From the NCBI RefSeq assembly GCF_002028455.1, contig NZ_MWUM01000020.1, forward strand, positions 41,584-105,583: a stretch of DNA of 64,000 nt. The letters run 5' to 3'. The notes beneath the pieces were generated by a model. The model was given only the letters and a program-made list of their open reading frames with translations. It was not told the origin of the DNA and searched no databases. Positions 18,026 through 25,160 of this stretch are shown here, piece by piece. Source of the stretch: Zoogloea sp. LCSB751 (lineage in GTDB: Bacteria; Pseudomonadota; Gammaproteobacteria; Burkholderiales; Rhodocyclaceae). How positions within the stretch are numbered: position 1 is the stretch's first letter; each line of letters begins with the position of its first letter. The translations under genes and the position numbers were made by a program.

Positions 18026-18146
18026 GGTGCCAGGGCACCCATCCGTGCCAAGCGCTCTCAAGCGCTTTATGACACTTTCCCTAGAGTGTGCACAAGTACC
18101 TCACTCCCGCCCCGAGCCGTCGTTCCGTGCAAAATTTCCGCGCTAA

Positions 18147-18178
18147 TCTCTCCGGCCGGCCGTGGCTGGCCGGAGAGA
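18147..18178. promoter_or_regulatory. Leader hairpin upstream of a diguanylate cyclase gene
   Basis: Perfect 11-base arms TCTCTCCGGCC (18147-18157) and GGCCGGAGAGA (18168-18178), twenty bases before the ATG at 18199. It may affect translation initiation. Confidence 0.45.
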
Positions 18179-18198
18179 CCCCCGCACGAGACAAGACG

Positions 18199-19152
18199 AT
18201 GACAGACGCACAGACTTTCAATGGTATCGACAGGCTGGAACGCAGCGACGACTGGGGCGTGTACAAGACCCTGCTCGAATCGACCAAGGCGATTCCGTGG
18301 AAGATCGACTGGCAGACCAAGCAGTTCGACTACATCGGCCCGCAGATCGAGCGCCTGCTCGGCTGGCCGCGGGACAGCTGGCTGGGGGCGATGGACTGGA
18401 TCGAGCGCATCCATGAGGAAGACCGGGAGCGCACCGCCAACTTCTGCATCCGCCAGTCGGAGCAGGGCGTCGATCACGAGGCCGACTACCGCGCCCTGAA
18501 GGCCGACGGCAGCTACGTGTGGATACGCGACGTGGTGCATGTGATCCGCGACGGGAACGGTGTCACCACCGACCTGATCGGCTTCATGTTCGACATCACC
18601 GAACGCAAGGAGATGGAAGACAAGGTTCTCCAGCTCAACCGCAAGCTCGAAGCCCTGGCCAAGCAGGACGAACTGACCGGCATCGCCAATCGCCGCCTGT
18701 TCGAACAGACGATGGTGGCCGAATGGGCGCGCGCCCGGCGCAGTGGGCAACAGCTGTCGCTGCTGATGTTCGATGTGGATTATTTCAAGAACTACAACGA
18801 CCACTATGGGCACGTGAGGGGCGACGACTGCCTGCAGCGCATCACCGAGGCGATCAGCGCCATGCCCGTGCGTTCGAGCGATCTGTTCGCCCGTTACGGC
18901 GGCGAGGAGTTCGCCCTGGTCCTGCCCGAAACCCCGGCCGACGCCGCCTTGCAGATCGCCGAAAAGTGCCGCCAGCTCATCGCCGACCTGCAACTCCCCC
19001 ACGCCATGTCCCCCAACGGAAGCGTCACCATCAGCGTTGGCCTGTGCACCATGGTGCCGGACGTTACCGGGGACCACGTCGCCATGATCGAGCGCGCCGA
19101 CGAAAAACTCTACCGGGCCAAGCGCAACGGGCGGAACTGCGTGTGCGCGTGA
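18199..19152 (+). CDS. PAS-GGDEF diguanylate cyclase
   Basis: A 317-residue cytoplasmic protein making cyclic di-GMP from two GTP. A PAS domain occupies about residues 25-140 (FDYIGPQIERLLGWPRDSW through GFMFDITERKEMEDK), joined by the usual signalling helix to a GGDEF domain from about 150. The active-site loop is RYGGEEF and an allosteric I-site RxxD (RSSD) lies exactly five residues before it, so product inhibition is expected. The start at 18199 is preferred; an upstream GTG in frame would add a tail rich in arginine and proline that looks like leader. Stands alone. Confidence 0.88.
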   Translation: MTDAQTFNGIDRLERSDDWGVYKTLLESTKAIPWKIDWQTKQFDYIGPQIERLLGWPRDSWLGAMDWIERIHEEDRERTANFCIRQSEQGVDHEADYRALKADGSYVWIRDVVHVIRDGNGVTTDLIGFMFDITERKEMEDKVLQLNRKLEALAKQDELTGIANRRLFEQTMVAEWARARRSGQQLSLLMFDVDYFKNYNDHYGHVRGDDCLQRITEAISAMPVRSSDLFARYGGEEFALVLPETPADAALQIAEKCRQLIADLQLPHAMSPNGSVTISVGLCTMVPDVTGDHVAMIERADEKLYRAKRNGRNCVCA

Positions 19153-19171
19153 GGGCAGCTTGAACGCAAAA

Positions 19172-19202
19172 CGTCTGGCGCTCCCGATGGAATTGCCAGA
19201 CG
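19172..19202 (-). terminator. Terminator for the minus-strand small-protein gene
   Basis: Arms CGTCTGGC (19172-19179) and GCCAGACG (19195-19202). Read on the minus strand, the stem is followed by TTTTG. Confidence 0.6.
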
Positions 19203-19228
19203 CTAGGGACTACGACGACGCCGTATTG

Positions 19229-19417
19229 TTAATTCAATGCGGTCCCGTAATCCTGACCGTTCACGCCCTGCGACACACCCTCTTCCGGCACGTCCGTCTG
19301 CGGAGCGTTGGCGTTAGCCGCTTTGTTCGCAAGCTTCTCGCGACGCTTCTCTTCCTGCTTCTGCTTCTTGGCCAGATCTCGCTGGCGTTTCTCGAACTGG
19401 TAGTTTGGCTTAGCCAT
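19229..19417 (-). CDS. Small, highly basic, charged-helix protein
   Basis: A 62-residue protein with a strong ribosome binding site (AGGAGGAG) that fixes the start at 19417. The first half is a lysine/arginine/glutamine-rich helix (MAKPNYQFEKRQRDLAKKQK, continuing EEKRREKLANK), the rest is flexible. Similar short genes are widespread in beta- and gammaproteobacteria with unknown function; nucleic-acid binding is plausible from charge only. It lies next to infA and a cold-shock gene on the same strand. Confidence 0.75.
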   Translation of the reverse strand: MAKPNYQFEKRQRDLAKKQKQEEKRREKLANKAANANAPQTDVPEEGVSQGVNGQDYGTALN

Positions 19418-19495
19418 GATGGCTCCTCCTGAGGGCCCACTGGGCTGAATGGACAACGAGGTTCCGTGCGGAAAGACGGGCGTGTCCGATACGTT

Positions 19496-19753
19496 TTAAC
19501 GGCGTTGTGCGCGCGGAGCGTGTGGCGTGCGGCCTTCGATGTGGCGGAAGGTGATCCGGCCCTTGCTCAGATCGTAAGGGGACATTTCGAGGGAAACCTT
19601 GTCCCCGGCCAGCACGCGGATATGGTTTTTGCGCATCTTGCCGCCGCTGTAGGCTACCAGCATGTGTCCGTTGTCGAGGGTGACGCGAAAGCGCGAATCC
19701 GGCAGCACTTCCATCACAACACCTTGCATTTCAAGCAGGTCTTCCTTGGCCAT
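19496..19753 (-). CDS. infA: Translation initiation factor IF-1 (extended paralogue)
   Basis: An 85-residue S1/OB-fold protein that binds the ribosomal A site during initiation. It matches IF-1 over its core (LDNGHMLVAYSGGKMRKNHI, then VLAGDKVSLEMSPYDLSKGR). It is longer than the usual 72 residues by a basic tail (PHAPRAQRR). Betaproteobacteria often have a second infA outside the ribosomal-protein operon, and this copy, next to a cold-shock gene, looks like that one. Ribosome binding site GGAG precedes the ATG at 19753. Confidence 0.92.
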   Translation of the reverse strand: MAKEDLLEMQGVVMEVLPDSRFRVTLDNGHMLVAYSGGKMRKNHIRVLAGDKVSLEMSPYDLSKGRITFRHIEGRTPHAPRAQRR

Positions 19754-19815
19754 AAGTCGTTTCTCCAGGGGTAAATGTGGTCAAGCCCGAAAGAAACGGG
19801 GCTCAGGGGTAATGC

Positions 19816-20178
19816 TTATTCGGTCGGCGCAAAGCCGTAGTAAGAACCGTAGGGCGACGGGTCAGGTGCGTAGGCTGCAACCTTGATCGCGTCCGCCAGC
19901 GTGACCTGGTCGGTGAGGCCATCGACCCCGCCCACCTCGCTGAGCCATCGCTCTTCGACCTCTTTGTCGCTCAAACCATGCAGATCGAGGTTCTTGTCGA
20001 ATCGCTCCGAGCGGTATTCGAAAGCCGTATCGTGGGCAATGAACAAGGTATGCGGGCAGGCGGTAATGAGGGTCTCGTCCACCGGATCTGCACCCATCAC
20101 CCGCGTGCCGCAAAACGGGCAATGGACCGGGGTGTAGTAGAAAGTCTTCAGCTCGGTTCGCTGAATGGCATTGGTCAT
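19816..20178 (-). CDS. Hypothetical protein with a CPFCG metal-binding knuckle
   Basis: A 120-residue protein of unknown function. GGAG six bases upstream supports the ATG at 20178 rather than one at 20190. Near the N-terminus it has CPFCGTRV and a further cysteine (ITACPHT) about twenty residues later, suggesting a zinc site with three cysteines and a histidine. The rest is acidic with a tyrosine-rich end (SPYGSYYGFAPTE). It lies between infA and cspA on the same strand. Confidence 0.6.
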   Translation of the reverse strand: MTNAIQRTELKTFYYTPVHCPFCGTRVMGADPVDETLITACPHTLFIAHDTAFEYRSERFDKNLDLHGLSDKEVEERWLSEVGGVDGLTDQVTLADAIKVAAYAPDPSPYGSYYGFAPTE

Positions 20179-20539
20179 GCTGTACTCCATGTCGTTGAAA
20201 CGGCGTGCTTTGAATGCAGCGCGCTCGCCGTTTGAGTCTCATCGCAGGGGGCTGGATAGCGATGAAGGTCGGCATGAGACAGACCGGCCAATTCGCGACG
20301 ACCCGATTGAGGCATCGGGCACAACCAGGCATTTTCGCAGGGCAGGGCGGCAATGCTCGCAATGGAGCAGGGCGCTTGAGCCTTGGCGCTGTATTGCGCT
20401 GAAGTGATTGATTCTTTTGCAGAGGCTGCATGGAAATCAGAACGATCCGGTTCCATGCCTGTGCCGACAATCAAGTCGGCACAAGAGCTTGCAAGCGGCT
20501 GAGAGGATTCAGCCGCCTTTGAGACAGACGCCAGGAAAA
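20179..20539. other. Intergenic region between the CPFCG gene and cspA, with cspA terminator
   Basis: No convincing gene. A hairpin (AAGCGGCTGA at 20493-20502 with TCAGCCGCCTT at 20509-20519) lies shortly after the cspA stop on the minus strand and probably ends that transcript. A second small stem lies at 20463-20480. Confidence 0.5.
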
Positions 20540-20743
20540 TCAGGCGATCTGGATGTTGCTAGCCTGCTTACCCTTCGGGCCGTTCGTCACGTCGAAACTG
20601 ACGCGCTGGCCTTCGGTCAGGCTCTTGAAGCCCGCGGATTGAATCGCGGAAAAGTGGGCGAAGAGATCTTCACCGCCTTCGTCGGGCGTAATGAAACCAA
20701 AACCTTTGGAGTCGTTAAACCACTTAACAGTACCTGCTGCCAT
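20540..20743 (-). CDS. Cold-shock protein, CspA family
   Basis: A 67-residue single-domain nucleic-acid chaperone that melts RNA structure at low temperature. RNP1 (KGFGFI) and RNP2 (DLFAHFSAI) are intact, and the start MAAGTVKWFNDSKGFGFI is typical. The ATG at 20743 is used; an upstream extension in frame lacks family features and is more likely a structured 5' leader, which cold-shock genes usually have. The long untranslated region upstream (to 21023) fits cold-shock regulation at the RNA level. Confidence 0.95.
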   Translation of the reverse strand: MAAGTVKWFNDSKGFGFITPDEGGEDLFAHFSAIQSAGFKSLTEGQRVSFDVTNGPKGKQASNIQIA

Positions 20744-21023
20744 ATCTTGAATCTCCGAAAAATGACGGGGCATAGCCCCTGGGGGGGGCGAGATCATGAA
20801 AGCGAGGTAAAAATGGGGGAATGCTGCCGCAGGACTGCGGATACTAGACCAACAAAATCACGACACAACTAGAAATCGCTGCGTTTCACGATACGCACTA
20901 TCGGGAGACATAGCAAACTAAATCTGAAAATAACATCATCCCTGGTGTCCTTCCCATGTCTCTTCCGTCCCCCCTTCGCCGCGCCCAGCCTGCCGATGCG
21001 CTGCGGCCACGATCGAGCGGGCT

Positions 21024-22025
21024 CTACGCGCCAATAACGCGATCCCGCCCGAGGCGCTTGGCCTCATAGGCCGCTTGATCGGCCCGCCGGACGAACGTCT
21101 CCGCCGTGTCATCCGCTTTCAACTGGGTAACGCCAACGCTGAGCGTACTGCCATGGGTTGCTGCTCCGGCTCCGTTGCCTTTGAATTGCCGCCATTCCTC
21201 AACCAGTCGCGTGGCGGCGGTGTGCGCTGCGGCCGTACTGGTCTCCGGCAGGATGACGGCAAACTCATCACCGCCAAAACGAAACAGATGGTCGGCCTCG
21301 CGCTGCCATTGGCGCAGATGCTCGGCAATCAGCCGCAGGACGCGGTCGCCTTCCTGATGCCCGTGGGTATCGTTGATCTGCTTGAAGTAATCGATGTCAA
21401 AGACCATCAGCGACAGCGGATGGGCATAGCGCGCGGCCCGCGAGATCTCATGGTCGAGCACCTCATGAAACCGGCGCGAATTGTAGAGTTGCGTCAGATC
21501 GTCGACCCAGCTGAGCGCCTTGAAGCGCTCATTGCTCAAGTGCAGGGCCGCCTCGGCCTGCCGGCGCGCCGTCACATCCTGCAAGGTTTCAATCGCGCCG
21601 ATGGGCGTGCCATGTGCGTCGCAGATGCGGGCGGCCGTGAAATACAGCCAGCGCCCCTCTTTGCCAAAGTGGGGAAAGAAGTCCTCGGCCTCATAGGTGC
21701 CGGGGACTGTTGAAGAAGGCCGGAACTTGCCGTGGTAGAGCGCATCGACCTGATTGTTCGCAGCACCATCAAGGACCAGATCGGCCATGACCATTCGGTC
21801 GCAGGCGTAGAACGCCTTTCCTTGATCCTTGGTGCCTACGATGGCCCGCGCAGACACGCCGGTTAGAACCTCACACGCCATATTCCAATGAATCACGCGG
21901 TGTTCGCTATTGATCAGGAAGCAGGCAACGGGAAACGCGTTCAGCACCGACACCAGGATCTGCAGCAATTCCTCGCTGCTGTGTTCGCTGTCGAAGCGTT
22001 CCGTTAGAAGAGAATGCAAAAGCAT
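21024..22025 (-). CDS. PAS-GGDEF diguanylate cyclase
   Basis: A 333-residue cytoplasmic protein. A PAS domain covers about residues 20-160 (FPVACFLINSEHRVIHWNMA through ETLQDVTARRQAE); the CxxxD-type region around YACDRMVMADLVLDGA matches PAS domains found in other proteobacterial sensor cyclases. The GGDEF domain follows from about 175 with active loop RFGGDEF and an I-site READ five residues before it. It makes cyclic di-GMP under feedback control. No partner gene is adjacent, and the ribosome binding site is weak. Confidence 0.88.
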   Translation of the reverse strand: MLLHSLLTERFDSEHSSEELLQILVSVLNAFPVACFLINSEHRVIHWNMACEVLTGVSARAIVGTKDQGKAFYACDRMVMADLVLDGAANNQVDALYHGKFRPSSTVPGTYEAEDFFPHFGKEGRWLYFTAARICDAHGTPIGAIETLQDVTARRQAEAALHLSNERFKALSWVDDLTQLYNSRRFHEVLDHEISRAARYAHPLSLMVFDIDYFKQINDTHGHQEGDRVLRLIAEHLRQWQREADHLFRFGGDEFAVILPETSTAAAHTAATRLVEEWRQFKGNGAGAATHGSTLSVGVTQLKADDTAETFVRRADQAAYEAKRLGRDRVIGA

Positions 22026-22322
22026 AGGGCGAACATGAAGTTAGTACAGCGAATGCCTGCGTGTTGGCGCGATTTTACCGTGCGGGGCGCGCTTTCAGAA
22101 TTTCCAGTGATCGATTGACGTGATTGAATCCCCACGTGCAGGAGAATCGACGCGAATGCCCTGGCCACGACCTGTCGGCATCCCTTTGCACGACTGCTGC
22201 AGGATTTTCATTTGGCCGGCGCGGCCAGCCGGAAACATCCTTCTCTATTCGAGAACCAATGCATCTGTAATTCTCGCCCCCCGCCCTCCGCAAAATTCAT
22301 ATCATCGGCATGTTCTTTATCT
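22026..22322. other. Intergenic region, no gene seen
   Basis: Divergent promoter region between the diguanylate cyclase and GNAT genes. Short frames only; no recognisable RNA or operator. Confidence 0.45.
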
Positions 22323-22346
22323 GCCGGCACACCGCATCGTGCCGGC
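22323..22346. promoter_or_regulatory. Perfect inverted repeat in the GNAT gene leader
   Basis: GCCGGCAC (22323-22330) and GTGCCGGC (22339-22346), just before the AAGGAG site at 22351. It could be an operator or a leader hairpin. Confidence 0.5.
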
Positions 22347-22364
22347 ACACAAGGAGATGCCTGT

Positions 22365-22949
22365 ATGCTGGACGCCATCGTCATCACGATCGGCATCGTC
22401 GGGATTACCGCCTCGCTGCTGTATAAACTCCTGCTCCTGGCCTATCGGGCAGACAAACGCACAGCTGCACCCCATCCTGTCCTTCCCATGCCCCTTGAAC
22501 TCACCCTCCGCAGCGCCCAGCCATCCGACGCACCGGCCGTGGCCCACCTGATCGGCGGCCTCGCCCATTACTTCCTCGCCGACCCCGCCGCCGCCGAGGC
22601 GGGGCCCTTCCTGGAGAACTTCTCCGTCGACGCGGTCGCCCGCTGCATCGCCGACCCGGCCATCGATTACGTGGTGGCCTGCGTCGGAACCGAACTGGTC
22701 GGCGTCGCCGCGCTACGGGGCCAGACCCACGTCCACCACCTGTTCGTCCGCGCCGACCTGCACGGGCAAGGCATTGCCCGCGGCCTGTGGCAGCGCCTCA
22801 AGGCCGGCGCCGGCGACACCACCCACTTCACGGTGAACTCATCCCTATACGCCGTGCCCACGTACGCGGCCTTCGGCTTCGCCCCGACCGCAGAAGTGCA
22901 GGCCCGGAACGGGGTGCGCTATCAACCGATGGCGCTGCAGGAGGCCTGA
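22365..22949 (+). CDS. GNAT family acetyltransferase with N-terminal membrane anchor
   Basis: A 194-residue protein. AAGGAG nine bases upstream supports ATG 22365. The first 27 residues are a hydrophobic helix (MLDAIVITIGIVGITASLLY) followed by RADKR, so the protein should be anchored in the inner membrane with the enzyme in the cytoplasm. From about residue 42 a GNAT domain is visible, with the acetyl-CoA loop near RADLHGQGIARGLW. The acceptor substrate is unknown. Most single-domain GNATs are soluble; a start at an internal ATG (22489) would remove the anchor but has no good ribosome binding site. Confidence 0.75.
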   Translation: MLDAIVITIGIVGITASLLYKLLLLAYRADKRTAAPHPVLPMPLELTLRSAQPSDAPAVAHLIGGLAHYFLADPAAAEAGPFLENFSVDAVARCIADPAIDYVVACVGTELVGVAALRGQTHVHHLFVRADLHGQGIARGLWQRLKAGAGDTTHFTVNSSLYAVPTYAAFGFAPTAEVQARNGVRYQPMALQEA

Positions 22950-22976
22950 GCAAAAAATTGCTGACACGTCCGAGCC

Positions 22977-23291
22977 CGGAGCGAAGTGCTCGACCCTCCG
23001 ATTTGAACTATCGAAGCTTGGACTTGAACGGGTTCAGCTCAGACTTGAACTCGAGATCCCCGGACTGGAACTTTTGATGCGGCGAGCTGAGCTCGAGATC
23101 CTCGGAGATGAGCTATCGATGCTCAGAGGGAAGCGGGCTCAAGTCTGAGGGAGGCCAACTTAAGTCTGAGGGAAGTCGGCTTAACGTTGATTTGAACTTG
23201 TTCAGCTCGGAGCTGAGCAAGTTCAAATCGGAGCATCAAAGGCGGGGCTCAGAGGGAAGTGAACGCGGCTGGGAGGGAAGTGGGCTCAGCG
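22977..23291 (+). repeat. Degenerate 21-bp tandem repeat (heptapeptide-periodic)
   Basis: Fifteen consecutive 21-base units, for example TGGACTTGAACGGGTTCAGC at 23019 and CAGACTTGAACTCGAGATCC at 23040. Unit starts recur every 21 bases (22977 + 21n) with a shared core GGA-x-x-TGAA. Because 21 is a multiple of three, open frames across it encode seven-residue repeats (SDLNSRS; SEGSGLK, SEGGQLK, SEGSRLN). It begins 27 bases after the GNAT stop and ends before a transposase remnant. Not a CRISPR: there are no spacers. Confidence 0.85.
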
Positions 23292-23397
23292 TGGAGTGAG
23301 CTGCACTGCGTGAAGAGCCCCGATGGCTGGGCGTTGAGGTCAGTGGGCGCCGTGTTTTGGTCGGTAAGTGCTGCTTGGCCCAACGACATCGGGTCCG

Positions 23398-23798
23398 GCG
23401 CTGGGAGTGCGTGGAGAAGGACCGCTTCTCGATCCGCGCCGAAGCCGCGCAAGCCGAACTCGACGCCTTCGCCCAAGGCCCCTGGGGCGAGAAGTTTCCG
23501 TCAGTGGTCACCGCCTGGCGTCGGGCATGGGATCGGGTGATTCCCTTCTTTGCTTTTCCACCCCCCGATCCGCCAGGTAATCCGTACCACCAATGCCATC
23601 GAGAGCATCAACGCCCGGTTGCGCAAGATCATCAAGACGCGGGGGCATTTCCCGAGCGACGAGGTTGCGACCAAACTGATCTGGCTGGCCCCGCGTAGTA
23701 TCACTGCTGACTGGGGACGGGCGGCCAGGGACTGGAAAGAGGCAATGACCCAATTTGCCATTCTTTACGCCGAACGCGTTGAAGTGGTACGCGAATAG
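23398..23798 (+). pseudogene. IS256-family transposase, C-terminal remnant with frameshift
   Basis: The last 130 or so residues of a mutator/IS256-type transposase. The first part (AELDAFAQGPWGEKFPSVVT, then AWRRAWDRVIPFFAFPP) and the second (TTNAIESINARLRKIIKTRG, then HFPSDEVATKLIWLA) lie in different frames. The break is in a run of C residues near 23562; removing one C restores the usual ...FFAFPP-x-x-R-x-VI-x-TTNAIES continuation. The catalytic N-terminal two thirds are absent. It marks the edge of the accessory region. Confidence 0.88.
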
Positions 23799-23810
23799 AA
23801 TCACTACCGA

Positions 23811-23850
23811 CTTCTCTACCGAGTCGCCTGACGGCAGCTCGGTAGAGAGG
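23811..23850. repeat. Inverted repeat after the transposase remnant
   Basis: Arms CTTCTCTACCGAG (23811-23823) and CTCGGTAGAGAGG (23838-23850), one mismatch. It may be a terminator or part of the insertion-sequence end. Confidence 0.5.
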
Positions 23851-24209
23851 TCTCTTCAAGCCTTACACACAGAAATTCTGACACTCCCTACGTTACGGTC
23901 CAAGTAGCTTGCCGAGTTTGATAGCCATACATCGGAAAAGTGCCCTTCAATGGCCGTTTATACTGAACTGCCGGTTTTTTTGAACTCAAAATTCAGCCTC
24001 GTCCCGCCATTCAACCCATTAAGGATTGAATGGCGATTAGTGGTTTGAATTTATCATCTGAGTGTCGTTTTTTTGGGTTAATTAAAAATCAAGGGCAATT
24101 CCATATCGCGAGTAATTTTAATTGGTGCGGATCACCAAAGGAGCCATATGCTTCAGGTGTGAAGATCGAATCTCTGCTCGTAAGAGTGGAGTGTTAGATG
24201 TCGTGGTTT
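23851..24209. other. AT-rich intergenic region with probable IS256-type end
   Basis: The stretch ACACAGAAATTCTGACACTC near 23866-23885 looks like the right terminal repeat of an IS256-family element. Beyond it the DNA becomes markedly AT-rich. No gene is seen; it includes the 3' region of the DUF4435 gene. Confidence 0.5.
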
Positions 24210-25160
24210 TTAGTTTATTTCGCTCTCGATATTTAAGGTAAATTTTCTTAGGCAGTCTGGTATTTCGCATGATGCCGAAAGCATTGCTAAGAGGGAGCTT
24301 GATTTTGTGTCAATTGATATTTTTCCGCCCCCTTTTGAAAAAAAATTCGGGGCCTTCGAATTTCTATCTTCAATCAATATAGATATAAATCTCTGAAAGG
24401 TATAAAACAAGAACTTTCCTCTCCACTCTCGGGTGGAGTCCAGTGAGTCAAAGTCGCTTTTTAGACCATCGAAGTCTTTCGGATCAATGGGAGTTGAGAT
24501 GGATATAAGCTTGAGGAGCTCTTGGCCACTTGCGGTCTGCTGAACTGATGCATCTTTGTGCTTAACCTCGACGGATTTTGAGGGGGCCTCGCTGATAGAG
24601 CCAGAGGTGAGTTTTTCTCCTTCGAGTGATTTCTTTCGAACAAAGTGAATTAGGCGATTTGCCTCGTATAGTGCGTTCTTATGCTGCTGAAGCAGATTGT
24701 CAAAAAGAGAAAGAATGCGATCTACATCATCGAAGGTTTCTGCGTCCGACAGTTTGAATTGAGTGAGAAGAATATTGCGTAGTGCTGTTCTGCACACCAA
24801 AATATTTTCTATGGAATAAGTTGAGGTGACGTATATATCGCTTCCAGCTGACCGGCCTTTAAGATCATCGAAATCCTTATCGATGAAATATAGTGTGCCG
24901 CCACCCTTTAAAATTTCCTTGCTTCGGAATATGTGATCCCTTAGTCCGAGTACATTGTCCTTCCCGTTTGCTGGAAAGAAAAATCCGATGTTTGTCTTCT
25001 GTAGGCGATTAAATATTGCACCATAAAATATGAGGTCGTCGTCTCCTTCGACGACAAGGATTTTCTTGTCTGGCAGCTTTCCTTTGAGCTTGTTGTATCG
25101 CATGATAGTTACTGCCAAAGAATTCTTTTTCTTCGATATATTTTCTGGCGTATTGTTCAT
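24210..25160 (-). CDS. DUF4435/TOPRIM-like protein, probable PARIS effector (AriB-like)
   Basis: A 316-residue protein with a TOPRIM-type acidic core: ILVVEGDDDLIFYGAIF (residues about 34-50, glutamate and aspartates) and LYFIDKDFDDLKG (about 90-102, the DxD strand). DUF4435 proteins are the nuclease-like effectors released by the ATPase in PARIS anti-phage systems. The ATPase gene lies directly upstream and overlaps by four bases (ATGA), as expected of ariA-ariB. DNA is much AT-richer than the surroundings, indicating transfer. DUF4435 also occurs with other OLD-like ATPases, so the PARIS name is likely but not proved. Confidence 0.68.
   Translation of the reverse strand: MNNTPENISKKKNSLAVTIMRYNKLKGKLPDKKILVVEGDDDLIFYGAIFNRLQKTNIGFFFPANGKDNVLGLRDHIFRSKEILKGGGTLYFIDKDFDDLKGRSAGSDIYVTSTYSIENILVCRTALRNILLTQFKLSDAETFDDVDRILSLFDNLLQQHKNALYEANRLIHFVRKKSLEGEKLTSGSISEAPSKSVEVKHKDASVQQTASGQELLKLISISTPIDPKDFDGLKSDFDSLDSTREWRGKFLFYTFQRFISILIEDRNSKAPNFFSKGGGKISIDTKSSSLLAMLSASCEIPDCLRKFTLNIESEIN

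Noticed and set aside
20175..20474. Minus-strand frame upstream of the CPFCG gene
   Set aside because: Overlaps the start of a better gene, shows no coding signature.
22977..23291. Possible CRISPR array
   Set aside because: Units are contiguous 21-mers without unique spacers and no cas genes are near.
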